64,000 nt of DNA from Dyella nitratireducens (GTDB taxonomy: Bacteria > Pseudomonadota > Gammaproteobacteria > Xanthomonadales > Rhodanobacteraceae): NCBI RefSeq assembly GCF_014642835.1, contig NZ_BMJA01000004.1, positions 154,535 through 218,534 of the forward strand, given 5' to 3'. This document shows, one piece after another, positions 16,114-25,626 of this stretch; position 1 is the first letter of the stretch, and the number at the start of each line of letters is the position of its first letter. The notes under the pieces were generated by a model. That model was given only the letters and a program-made list of their open reading frames with translations. It was not told the DNA's origin and searched no databases. The translations under genes and the position numbers were made by a program.

Positions 16114-17424
16114 CTGTTCGATAGGCAGAAGAAAGGCGAACGGGCTGTACTCGTCCTTCCGCACTGGCGGGGGGAAGACGATGCGGCGGAGCGTGCGGAA
16201 GAGTTCGTTGAGCTGGTGAAGTCCGCGGGCGCGGAAGTGCTGGCCAGCATTCCCGCGCGCGTGGAAACGCCCAACCCACGCTATTACATCGGCACCGGCA
16301 AGGCCGACGAAGTGGCCGAGGCCGTGCGTGCGCTGGAAGCGGATGTGGTGCTGGTCGACCACCTGCTTTCTCCCGTGCAAGAGCGCAATCTGGAAAAGCT
16401 GCTCAACGTACGGGTGGTCGACCGTGCCGGCCTCATTCTCGACATCTTCGCCCAGCGCGCCCGTTCCCATGAAGGCAAACTGGAAGTGGAGTTGGCCCAG
16501 CTCAAGCACCTGGCCACCCGCCTGGTGCGTGGCTGGACCCACTTGGAGCGACAGCGCGGTGGTGCCATCGGCCTGCGTGGCCCCGGCGAAACACAGTTGG
16601 AAACCGACCGCCGCCTGCTCGGCGAGCGCGTCAAGATGCTCAGCAAGCGCCTTGAAAAAGTGCAGACCCAGCGCACCCAGCAGCGCCGCGCGCGTCTGCG
16701 CAACACGGTGCCGCGCGTGGCCCTGGTCGGCTACACCAACGCCGGCAAATCCACCCTGTTCAATGTGCTGACGCAGGGCGATGTGTATGCAGCGGACCAG
16801 CTGTTCGCCACGCTCGATCCCACCGTGCGCAAGCTCGAAGACTTGAGCTGTGGCCCAACCGTGCTGGCCGATACCGTGGGTTTCATCCGCGAATTGCCAC
16901 ATGACCTGGTCGCTGCCTTCCGCGGCACGCTGGCTGAGGCGCGCGACGCGGATCTGTTGTTGCACGTCAGCGACGCCTCGGATGAAGAGCGTGACCGCCT
17001 GCACCAAGTGGTCGATCAGGTGCTGGAGGAAATCGGCGCTGGCGACATGCCCCAGTTGCATGTGATGAACAAGATCGACCTCACCGGCGGCGAACCGCGC
17101 ATCGTGCGCAATGCGGAAGGCGTACCGCAGCAAGTATGGCTGTCTGCGGCGACCGGCGTAGGCCTGGACTTGCTGCGCGAAGCGTTGGGCGAATGCCTGG
17201 GCGGCGAGCGCGTGCAGTCCGAATTGCGCTTGCCGCTGTCTGCAGGCCGGCTGCATGCGCGGTTGCGCGCAGCGGGCGCGATTGCGGAGGAAGCGGTGGA
17301 CGAAGAAGGCTGGCGTCTGCGTATCGATGCGCCGCGTAGCGTGCTGGCGCCGCTCACGGGTGGGCAAGGGCAGGATGTGGAATTGTTGCGGGGGTTGTTG
17401 GGTAATCCCGACGCGGGCATGTGA
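16114..17424 (+). CDS. hflX: GTPase HflX (ribosome-associated), apparent CTG start
   Basis: Ribosome-splitting GTPase of the Obg/HflX class. The conserved N-terminus FDRQKKGERAVLVLP begins directly after CTG 16114, where E. coli HflX has MFDR. No ATG, GTG or TTG exists in frame between the hfq stop and GTG 16216, and a start there would remove about 34 conserved residues. From CTG the length is 436, near E. coli (426). Domains: HflX N-terminal domain (about 10-130), coiled linker, then G domain with GYTNAGKST (206-214), DTVGF and NKID. AAGG lies ten bases before CTG. The stop is followed at once by a family A repeat. Confidence 0.9.
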   Translation: MFDRQKKGERAVLVLPHWRGEDDAAERAEEFVELVKSAGAEVLASIPARVETPNPRYYIGTGKADEVAEAVRALEADVVLVDHLLSPVQERNLEKLLNVRVVDRAGLILDIFAQRARSHEGKLEVELAQLKHLATRLVRGWTHLERQRGGAIGLRGPGETQLETDRRLLGERVKMLSKRLEKVQTQRTQQRRARLRNTVPRVALVGYTNAGKSTLFNVLTQGDVYAADQLFATLDPTVRKLEDLSCGPTVLADTVGFIRELPHDLVAAFRGTLAEARDADLLLHVSDASDEERDRLHQVVDQVLEEIGAGDMPQLHVMNKIDLTGGEPRIVRNAEGVPQQVWLSAATGVGLDLLREALGECLGGERVQSELRLPLSAGRLHARLRAAGAIAEEAVDEEGWRLRIDAPRSVLAPLTGGQGQDVELLRGLLGNPDAGM

Positions 17425-17428
17425 CCTG

Positions 17429-17503
17429 CGTAGGTTGGGGTGCAAACCCCAACATAGCGCGATCACAAGCATGGCGATGTTGGGGTTTGCACCCCAACCT
17501 ACG
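17429..17503. repeat. Family A inverted-repeat element, complete copy
   Basis: Two perfect 27-base arms (17429-17455 and 17477-17503) beginning CGTAGGTTGGGGTGC, with a 21-base spacer. Each arm is itself a small hairpin (TTGGGG-tgcaaa-CCCCAA). Begins four bases after the hflX stop. Other copies: 35165, 43448, 49184, 60838. Confidence 0.9.
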
Positions 17504-17536
17504 AGCTGCGAGATACGCTGTATTGCTCGAGTCCAG

Positions 17537-17576
17537 CCCCTCACCCCAACCCCTCTCCCAGCGGAAGAGGGGCTTT
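17537..17576. repeat. Family B repeat (CCCCTCACCCCAACCCCTCT type)
   Basis: CCCCTCACCCCAACCCCTCT followed by CCCAGCGGAAGAGGGGCTTT; the CCCCTCT/AGAGGGG stem could help end hflX transcripts. Same family as copies at 46665, 46857, 52562, 56721 and 56829. Confidence 0.75.
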
Positions 17577-17590
17577 GATCTGACTGTCTC

Positions 17591-17599
17591 TGCTAGAAT
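17591..17599 (+). promoter_or_regulatory. Probable extended -10 promoter of hflKC
   Basis: TGCTAGAAT is a good extended -10 (TGn-TAGAAT) about 127 bases before hflK. It indicates that hflKC can be transcribed separately from hfq-hflX. The -35 box is poor. Confidence 0.45.
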
Positions 17600-17725
17600 G
17601 CGACCGTTTGTGCGCCACCTGAACCAGGTGCTTGCACGCCCACTATCCGTCACCATGTCCCATTCCGAACCCAGCGTTTTCCGGCCGTTGCTGCCGGCCT
17701 CCCAGCGGCCTCAAGGAGACTGACC

Positions 17726-18832
17726 ATGGCCTGGAACGAACCCGGCAACGGGCAGCGCGATCCATGGAACAAGAACAACAAGCGCGGTGCCAGCGGCGGC
17801 AAGCCCGGCGTCGAGGCAGCGCTCAAGGATCTGTTCAAGCGCATCGGGCGGATGGGAGGGCCGGGCGGCATTCTCACCATCGTGGTGGCCATCCTGCTGG
17901 CCTGGTTGCTGCTGACCAGTTATGCGGTAGTGGGTACCGGGCAGGTGGGCGTGGTGCAGCGGTTCGGCGCCTATGTGCGCACCGTCGGCCCGGGTTTTCA
18001 TCTGAAGCTACCGTCGCCGATCGAAACCGTGCAGCCGGTGGCAACTTCGCGTGTGCGCGCCATGTCGGACCAGATCCGCATGCTGACGCGTGACCAGGAC
18101 ATCGTCACGGTTGATTTCAACGTGCAATACCAGGTGACCGATCCGCAGAAATACCTGTTCAGCGCGCGCGATCCGGATGGCACGCTCAACGAAGCCGCAC
18201 AGGCTGCCGTGCGGGCCGTCATCGGTGCGCAATCCATGGACGACATCCTCACCGGCCAGGGCGATGCCAATGCACCGGTACCGCACCTGGGTACCCTGCA
18301 GCAACAGGTACGCGATCAACTGCAGCACACACTCGATGCCTATGACTGCGGTCTGCAAGTGACCGACGTGAGTCTCCAAGCCATCACGCCGCCGCAGGAA
18401 GTCAAGGACGCCTTCGACGACGTCGTCGCCGCGCGCCAGGATCGCCAGGGGCTGATCGACCAGGCAAAGGCCAACACCAGCCAGGACATTCCCAACGCCA
18501 AGGGCGATGGCCGGCGCCTGGCGGCCGAAGCGGATGCCTACAAAGCCGAGCGCATGGCTCGCGCGCAGGGTGATGCCGAACGCTTCAACCTTATTCTCAA
18601 GGAATACCGCGCCGCGCCGGACGTCACCCGCCGCCGCCTGTGGCTGGAAACCATGGAAGACATCCTGCACGCCAGCAACAAGGTCATCGACGGTTCCGAC
18701 GGCCGCAGCGTCATCAATATCGAAAACGATCGCGGCGAAGCGGCACCCGCCGCCAACCTGCCGGGCGTCGGCACGGTGGCGCCGTCCGGCAATGGGCTGG
18801 GCGAAGATGCCGACAAGGGGAAGCAGCCATGA
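17726..18832 (+). CDS. hflK: FtsH protease modulator HflK
   Basis: SPFH/prohibitin protein that forms a membrane cage with HflC around the FtsH protease. 368 residues: Gly/Asn-rich cytoplasmic N-terminus, one membrane helix (about 49-68), then the periplasmic SPFH domain (VGTGQVGVVQRFGAYVRTVGPGFH) and a long Ala/Gln/Arg helix (QGLIDQAKANTSQDIPNAKG, AAEADAYKAERMARAQGDA). The stop overlaps the hflC start (ATGA), so translation is coupled. The disordered C-terminus is rich in Gly, Pro and Ala. Confidence 0.95.
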   Translation: MAWNEPGNGQRDPWNKNNKRGASGGKPGVEAALKDLFKRIGRMGGPGGILTIVVAILLAWLLLTSYAVVGTGQVGVVQRFGAYVRTVGPGFHLKLPSPIETVQPVATSRVRAMSDQIRMLTRDQDIVTVDFNVQYQVTDPQKYLFSARDPDGTLNEAAQAAVRAVIGAQSMDDILTGQGDANAPVPHLGTLQQQVRDQLQHTLDAYDCGLQVTDVSLQAITPPQEVKDAFDDVVAARQDRQGLIDQAKANTSQDIPNAKGDGRRLAAEADAYKAERMARAQGDAERFNLILKEYRAAPDVTRRRLWLETMEDILHASNKVIDGSDGRSVINIENDRGEAAPAANLPGVGTVAPSGNGLGEDADKGKQP

Positions 18833-19704
18833 AGACCACCGCTGCGATCATCATCGTTCTGCTCATCCTGCTGGGCTTCAACAGCTTCTATACGGTAGGC
18901 GAGGGCCAGCAGGTGCTGGTACTGCAGTTCGGCAAAATCCTCCGCACGGATCATCAGCCTGGCCTGCACGCCAAGGTGCCGCTGCTGCAGCAGACGCTGA
19001 CGCTGGACGACCGCATCCTGTCCTACGACGGCGCGCCCCAGCGCTATGCCACGTCGGACAAGGAGAGCATCAACGTCAGCTATTACGTGAAGTGGCGCAT
19101 CGCCAATGCGGCCGACTATTACCGCGCCAGCGGCGGTGATGAATTGCAGGCCGGTCAGCGCCTGAGCCCGATCATCAGCAATGCGATGCGCAGTGTCGTC
19201 AACGAGCACACCATGAATGAGCTTGTTGCAGGTGGCCAAGGCGATATCGCCGCGAGCACGCTGCAGCAAGCCAACGAACAGACACAGAAAACGCTGGGCG
19301 TGTCGGTGGTGGATGTGCGCATCACCAGCATCGAGTTTCCCGACGACGTCAAGGCGGCTGTTTACAAGCGTATGCAGACCGAGCGCCAGCAGCAGGCTGC
19401 CGCCATCCGCGCGGACGGCAAGCAGCAGGCCGAAGCGATCAAGGCCGAGACTCAGGCGCAGGCGCAGATCATCCGCGCCAATGCCGAAAGCGATGCCGAC
19501 AAGGTGAAAGGCGAGGGCGACGCGCAAGCCGCGCAGATCTATGCGCAAGCCTATGCGCAGGATCCGGATTTCTTCGCCTTCTACCGCAGCCTGCAGGCGT
19601 ACAAGAAAGCCTTTGGCGACGGCAAGGGCACCATCATCCTCAAGCCTGACTCCGAATTTCTGCGTTACTTCGGCAACCCGGCCGCCGTGCCGGCGCACCG
19701 GTGA
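18829..19704 (+). CDS. hflC: FtsH protease modulator HflC
   Basis: Partner of HflK. 291 residues from ATG 18829, which overlaps the hflK stop; a longer upstream frame is only the shifted hflK sequence. A signal-anchor helix (about 4-21) leads into the SPFH domain (VGEGQQVLVLQFGKILRTDHQPGLH), then a helical arm (QTERQQQAAAIRADGKQQAE) and the conserved FFAFYRSLQAYKKAF near the end. The stop overlaps a GTG that could start the DUF2065 gene. Confidence 0.95.
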   Translation: MKTTAAIIIVLLILLGFNSFYTVGEGQQVLVLQFGKILRTDHQPGLHAKVPLLQQTLTLDDRILSYDGAPQRYATSDKESINVSYYVKWRIANAADYYRASGGDELQAGQRLSPIISNAMRSVVNEHTMNELVAGGQGDIAASTLQQANEQTQKTLGVSVVDVRITSIEFPDDVKAAVYKRMQTERQQQAAAIRADGKQQAEAIKAETQAQAQIIRANAESDADKVKGEGDAQAAQIYAQAYAQDPDFFAFYRSLQAYKKAFGDGKGTIILKPDSEFLRYFGNPAAVPAHR

Positions 19705-19706
19705 GC

Positions 19707-21279
<1,573 letters not shown>

Positions 21280-21457
21280 TGCGTGTTGGCGATTTCAGGG
21301 ACTTTGCTTCCATCTGACATCAAGGCATCCTTGAGCGACCTGCAGGGATGCGGGTCGCTGGCCGCCGGTATCAATGCCAGTCGACTTCCGCGGATCGATA
21401 CGCTCGTATTGCAAGGACGCTTTGTGAAACCTCCAAACCTGAAGAGGCAATGGTCGT

Positions 21458-22540
21458 ATGCCCAAGGTCGGCTCGCTCTCCATCGCCGGATACAAATCCA
21501 TTCGACGGCTCGAGGATTTCAAGCTAAGCAATTTGAACGTCCTGATTGGTGCGAACGGAGCAGGCAAGAGTAATTTCATTAGCCTTTTTCGCTTGCTCAA
21601 TGAGATGTATGAGCAGAACCTTCAGGTATACGTGCAGCAGCGAGAGGGCGGGCCAGACGCAGTGCTGCATTTCGGTCGCAAGATAACCGAGCGTCTTCAC
21701 GCCGAATTCTATTTCGGCCACAACGGTTACAAATTCGACTTGGTGCCGACCAGCGACAATCGCCTCATATTTGAGAGGGAAATCAGCTGGTTCAGTGGTG
21801 ACTACAAGCCAAGCCATGATGAGCTGCTCGGACAAGGTCATGAGGAGGCCAGGATCCGCACGGCGAAGGACAGAATCTCCAGTTACGTGCGCCCGGCCTT
21901 GCAGAGCTGGCGCATTTATCACTTTCACGACACAAGTAATACCGCCAAGGTTAAGCAGCGCCACGCCGCTAACGATAATTTGCGGCTCAAGGCGGATGCC
22001 GCCAACCTGGCTGCCTATTTGCGCATGCTTCGCAGCGAACACGAAGAGTCCTATCACCGCATCGTCGAAACCATTCAATTGGTAGCTCCCTTCTTTGGAG
22101 ATTTCATAGAGCGTCCTGGCAATCCCGAAACGATCGAGCTCGAGTGGACGCAAAAGGGCTATCCCGATACGCCCTTTAAAGCGCACATGTTGTCCGACGG
22201 TACTCTGCGCTTTATCTGTCTGGCGACGCTACTGCTCCAACCCTCCGGGCTGCTGCCCGATACGGTACTCATCGACGAGCCCGAGCTGGGCCTGCACCCC
22301 TACGCTATTTCGGTGCTTGCCGACATCTTCAAACAGGTGTCCGAACGAAAGCAGCTGATCGTCTCTACGCAGTCCGTCGAGCTGGTGAATGAGCTCTCCC
22401 CGGAAGACGTCATCGTAGTTGACCAGCAATCTGGTTATTCAACATTCCAACGCTTCACCGAAGAGCAGTTGGAAGGTTGGCTCACCGAGTACAGCATGGG
22501 AGAGCTATGGAAGCGCAACGTGCTGGGTGGGAGACCATGA
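21458..22540 (+). CDS. AAA/ABC-type ATPase, candidate defence component
   Basis: A 360-residue SMC/RecF-like ATPase of the AAA_21 kind. Walker A is GANGAGKSN (31-39), the signature-like region is MLSDGTLRFICLATLL, and Walker B is LIDEPELGLHP (Glu274 and Glu276). A switch-like STQSVELVNEL follows. It starts one base apart from a DUF4276 gene, an OLD-like split of ATPase and Toprim-like nuclease seen in several phage-defence or toxin systems (AbiL, PARIS and Gabija are comparable in layout). Function here is inferred from architecture. It interrupts the usual neighbourhood after purA. Confidence 0.88.
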   Translation: MPKVGSLSIAGYKSIRRLEDFKLSNLNVLIGANGAGKSNFISLFRLLNEMYEQNLQVYVQQREGGPDAVLHFGRKITERLHAEFYFGHNGYKFDLVPTSDNRLIFEREISWFSGDYKPSHDELLGQGHEEARIRTAKDRISSYVRPALQSWRIYHFHDTSNTAKVKQRHAANDNLRLKADAANLAAYLRMLRSEHEESYHRIVETIQLVAPFFGDFIERPGNPETIELEWTQKGYPDTPFKAHMLSDGTLRFICLATLLLQPSGLLPDTVLIDEPELGLHPYAISVLADIFKQVSERKQLIVSTQSVELVNELSPEDVIVVDQQSGYSTFQRFTEEQLEGWLTEYSMGELWKRNVLGGRP

Positions 22541-22541
22541 G

Positions 22542-23213
22542 ATGGTAGACGTGATCGTCTTCGCCGAAGGTCAATCAGAAGAACAGTTCATCAAACAGGT
22601 CGTAGCGCCTTCGCTGCACCATCAACAGATCTACTTGAAGGCGCAAACGCTGAAAACCTCGCAACAGGGCACCGGCGGCGCCGTTACCTTTGGACGCTTG
22701 ATGTTTTATGCGCGCAACGCATTGCGCCAATATCCCAACGCGATACTCACCACTTTTTTGGATCTATACGGCCTCGATACCGATTTTCCTGAATTTCATG
22801 AGGCTAAAAAGCAAGCTGAAGTAGCCGGCAGGGTGGCGAAATTGGAGGCGGCGCTTCACCGTGAAGTAGTTACTCAAGTTGGATGCAGGGCCGAACGCTT
22901 CATTCCTCACATTCAGCCTTATGAGTTCGAGGGGTTGTTGTTTTCCGATGTGACTGCGCTCAGTACGATCGAGCCGCGGTGGAAACGTTATTTGAACCAG
23001 CTACGCGTGATCAGGGATGCGTTTCCGACGCCGGAACACATCAACGACAGTTTCGAGACGAAGCCTTCCCGTCGACTTGAAGCCTTGCTTGAACCTCAAT
23101 ATAGAAAGACCCGCCACGGTCCGTTGGTGGCGGGTCGGGTGACGTTGGCGACGATGGAATCCGAGTGTCTGCACTTTCGTGGTTGGATAGAAAAGCTCCG
23201 AGCATTGGTTTGA
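22542..23213 (+). CDS. DUF4276 family protein (Toprim-like), partner of the ATPase
   Basis: 223 residues from ATG 22542, one base after the ATPase stop, so coupled. The N-terminus VDVIVFAEGQSEEQFIKQVV carries the acidic EGQ-E core of Toprim-related DUF4276 proteins. TTFLDLYGLDTDFPEF and IPHIQPYEFEGLLFSD supply the further conserved acidic residues expected for metal binding. Likely the effector (nuclease or nuclease-like) half of a two-gene system whose ATPase senses or gates it. The system name cannot be settled by eye. Confidence 0.85.
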   Translation: MVDVIVFAEGQSEEQFIKQVVAPSLHHQQIYLKAQTLKTSQQGTGGAVTFGRLMFYARNALRQYPNAILTTFLDLYGLDTDFPEFHEAKKQAEVAGRVAKLEAALHREVVTQVGCRAERFIPHIQPYEFEGLLFSDVTALSTIEPRWKRYLNQLRVIRDAFPTPEHINDSFETKPSRRLEALLEPQYRKTRHGPLVAGRVTLATMESECLHFRGWIEKLRALV

Positions 23214-23224
23214 GGCTGGCCGCG

Positions 23225-23295
23225 AATCAACCTGCAGGTTGATTTTGCTGAATTCAACCTGTAGGTTGATTTGGCCGCTATCAACCTAAGGCTGA
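23225..23295. promoter_or_regulatory. Three-palindrome operator array before hipB-like gene
   Basis: AATCAACCTGCAGGTTGATT (23225-23244, perfect), TCAACCTGTAGGTTGA (23254-23269) and the imperfect TCAACCTAAGGCTGA (23281-23295). Centres are about 27 bases apart, and the last ends five bases before the ATG. A repeated dyad directly before a HipB-type repressor fits an autoregulatory operator. Confidence 0.75.
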
Positions 23296-23299
23296 ATCC

Positions 23300-23539
23300 A
23301 TGGATGCCATCCGTACTCCCGATCAGCTTGGCACCTTGCTGCGTGCCGCGCGCATCAAACAGGGCCTGACCCAGGCCTACGTCGCCAGCCAGCTTGGCGT
23401 TACCACGCAAGCGGTTTCAAAACTCGAAACCCACGCCACTCGCGCATCGTTCGATCGCATTCACCGGCTATGCCTGTTGCTGGGGCTGGATATTGTGCTG
23501 CAACCCGTTGGAGCGATCCGCTGTGCAAGAGTCGCTTGA
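23300..23539 (+). CDS. HipB-like XRE-family repressor (orphan)
   Basis: A 79-residue helix-turn-helix protein. LGTLLRAARIKQGLTQAYVA and SQLGVTTQAVSKLE form an XRE domain, and FDRIHRLCLLLGLDIVLQP resembles the HipB C-terminal strand that normally precedes hipA. No hipA follows; instead an hsdR 3' fragment overlaps its last 17 bases. It is probably still a repressor acting on the palindromes upstream, but the toxin partner is missing or has been replaced. Confidence 0.8.
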   Translation: MDAIRTPDQLGTLLRAARIKQGLTQAYVASQLGVTTQAVSKLETHATRASFDRIHRLCLLLGLDIVLQPVGAIRCARVA

Positions 23540-23762
23540 GCAGTTTTTGCACGGACGTACGCTTTCGGGCAACCAGTACGAGTTCATCAACATGCTGATC
23601 GATCACTTGACCGAACACGGCGCTATGGACGCGGGGCGGTTATACGAATCGCCCTTCAGCGATGTAGCGCCAGTTGGTCCGGAGGCATTGTTCGGCAAAG
23701 CGGATGCCGACGTGCTGGTGCGGGTGATCGAACAGACATCGAACGCGGCGAACGCCGCATAG
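23523..23762 (+). pseudogene. 3' remnant of a type I restriction enzyme R subunit (hsdR, EcoEI-type C-terminus)
   Basis: About 79 codons from a GTG with GGAG nine bases upstream: SLEQFLHGRTLSGNQYEFIN, LIDHLTEHGAMDAGRLYESP and FSDVAPVGPEALFG. This resembles the very C-terminus of EcoEI-type HsdR proteins (Q-x-EF-I-N, L-x-ESPF-x-D-x-AP). The remaining motor and nuclease domains are absent, and no hsdM or hsdS is nearby. Most likely debris of a lost restriction locus; a small expressed protein cannot be excluded given the ribosome site. Confidence 0.65.
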
Positions 23763-23782
23763 CGTCGCGTTTAGGAGGAAGC

Positions 23783-24739
23783 ATGCTGCACGCGGTCAGG
23801 CAGTTTTTGACGGGCTCCGAGCCGATGGAATTCGAAAGCGACTACGGTTTGGATGAGTCGGTGCTGCGATTGCGGGACGCGACGCGGCGCTGGGCGCTGT
23901 TTTCATCGACAGAGGTTGCCGCAGGCACGGTGACAGCATCGCGTGTGTCTTTGCAGCGTGTGATTCCCATGGTCGGCAACTCGTTCAAGCCTTTTTTCGT
24001 TGGGAAGTTCGAACGGCGAGCCGACAAGGTGGTGCTGATCGGGCGGTTCACCATGCACATCTTCGTCAAGGTATTTATGGGCGTCTGGATGGCTTTCGTC
24101 GCATTCATAACGCTGGTCGGGGGCGTGGCGGCCACGCAATCGCATCGCGCGGTGCCGATGCCTTTCGTCGGCCTGGGCATGTTGCTGTTCGCGGTGTTGC
24201 TGATTTGCTTCGGCGCGTGGTTGTCGCGTAACGACCCGGTGTGGTTGTCACAGGTCATCAGTCGTGCGTTGAGCTCTCCGGGCGCGGTATCCGATGCGAT
24301 GGCGTCATCGCCCGCGAGAAGCCAAGTTCGTTCGACAGGATGGGCTCGTTTTACGACCAAGGCAGCGGCAGCGCTGACCCTGCTTGGCGTAATGGTGAGT
24401 ATTTCCGCCATCACTGGGGTCCAGTCCTATCGGGCGGGCCCGGGCGGTTCTGTCATAACGCATTATCCTGACGTGACGTCTCGCTACTTGTCGGGAATGT
24501 TCGGCATGGCAATGCTGGGGCTGGCCTATGGCATCTATCGTCGACGCGTGCTGGCGTGGCGGCTTGTGTTCGTGATCATAGGTGGAGCCTGGGTATCGCA
24601 ACTGGCTATGTTTTTCGTAGGCGGTATACCGCCTGCGCCGACGTTCGCGCTTGTACTGTTCGGCGCGGTTTCGGCCCTCGTGATGATCGTCTGGGGGCGA
24701 TGGTGGTACGCGCAACGCGTGCATTTCCGGGAGGAATGA
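23783..24739 (+). CDS. Integral membrane protein of unknown function
   Basis: 318 residues with an excellent AGGAGGA site before ATG 23783. The N-terminal 90 residues are soluble and mixed alpha/beta (LRLRDATRRWALFSSTEVAA, KPFFVGKFERRADKVVLIGR). Several membrane helices follow (about 97-117, 127-147, 195-215, 240-260, 265-285, 290-310). I do not recognise the family. It follows the hsdR remnant by 20 bases and closes the accessory island. Confidence 0.75.
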   Translation: MLHAVRQFLTGSEPMEFESDYGLDESVLRLRDATRRWALFSSTEVAAGTVTASRVSLQRVIPMVGNSFKPFFVGKFERRADKVVLIGRFTMHIFVKVFMGVWMAFVAFITLVGGVAATQSHRAVPMPFVGLGMLLFAVLLICFGAWLSRNDPVWLSQVISRALSSPGAVSDAMASSPARSQVRSTGWARFTTKAAAALTLLGVMVSISAITGVQSYRAGPGGSVITHYPDVTSRYLSGMFGMAMLGLAYGIYRRRVLAWRLVFVIIGGAWVSQLAMFFVGGIPPAPTFALVLFGAVSALVMIVWGRWWYAQRVHFREE

Positions 24740-24763
24740 ACGCGTTGTGCGGGGATGGATGAT

Positions 24764-25540
24764 TCAGGCCACATGCGCGGCGAAGCCGGAGAGCGCCGGC
24801 GCAATATCGTCCTTTAACGTGAGAGCGGGAATGCTGTAAGCGCCTGCGTTTTGTGGCCGAAACGCGATCGGCGAGGTGGTGAATAGATCGTCCAGCCGTT
24901 GGCCGAGCTCTTCCGTGATCTGTGCATAGCGTGCCATGTCGATACGGCCGATTCGATAGATCACGTACGGCGGCAAAACGTCGAAGCCCGGGTAATACAG
25001 GATGCCGTGCTGGATGGGGAACAGAATGTCATCGATGGGGCCATTGATGCCGCGCGGGCTGTAATGCGATTCCCAGCCGCCGGTTGTGACGATCAGCATG
25101 GCGCGCTTGCCGGCCATCGAGCCTTGCCCGTAGCGATCGCCCCAATGCTTGTCGGAATGCTCACCGACACCGTAGGCAAAGCCATAGGCATACACGCGCT
25201 CCACCCAGCCTTTCATGATCGCCGGCACCGAGAACCACCACAGCGGAAATTGCAGGATCACGGTATCGGCCCAGCGCAGCTTTTCCTGCTCGCGCGCAAT
25301 GTCTTCGCTCTGCCGGCCGTTTTGGTAGGCGCGCTTGGAATCGAGGGAAGGTTCGAAGCGATCACCGGCTTTGCCGTCCAGGCTGTCGTTTTCGTCCAGC
25401 GCCGCTTTCCAGTTCATGGCATACAAATCGGATACCTGTACCGCGTGTCCGGCCGCCTGCAGTCGCTTTACGGCGAAGTCCTTGAGTGCGCCGTTCAGCG
25501 ATTTGGGCTCGGGATGGGCGTAGACGATCAGTACATTCAT
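24764..25540 (-). CDS. NAD(P)H dehydrogenase (quinone) of the flavodoxin-2 family
   Basis: FAD/FMN oxidoreductase reducing quinones or similar electrophiles by two electrons. 258 residues: LIVYAHPEPKSLNGALKDFA (flavin phosphate site), WADTVILQFPLWWFSVPAIM and KGWVERVYAYGFAYG are family hallmarks, and ATTGGWESHYSPRG-type loop residues are present (TTGGWESHYSPRGING). Divergent from a LysR gene 86 bases away, which probably controls it. Substrate unknown; related proteins include NQO1/MdaB types. Confidence 0.85.
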   Translation of the reverse strand: MNVLIVYAHPEPKSLNGALKDFAVKRLQAAGHAVQVSDLYAMNWKAALDENDSLDGKAGDRFEPSLDSKRAYQNGRQSEDIAREQEKLRWADTVILQFPLWWFSVPAIMKGWVERVYAYGFAYGVGEHSDKHWGDRYGQGSMAGKRAMLIVTTGGWESHYSPRGINGPIDDILFPIQHGILYYPGFDVLPPYVIYRIGRIDMARYAQITEELGQRLDDLFTTSPIAFRPQNAGAYSIPALTLKDDIAPALSGFAAHVA

Positions 25541-25626
25541 GGCGGGACCTTTGTGCTTGGAATAGCCGCAGAATAGAAATCGATCAGGTATATTGGAAAT
25601 TAATTTCTGATATTCCTGGTATTGCT

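Noticed and set aside
17429-17503. CRISPR-like interpretation of the family A repeat
   Set aside because: Copies are dispersed over more than 40 kb as inverted pairs, not a tandem array with spacers, and no cas gene is present.
15859-17544. Long antisense open frame across hfq and hflX
   Set aside because: Mirror of two well-supported genes; composition is biased and it crosses the family A repeat.
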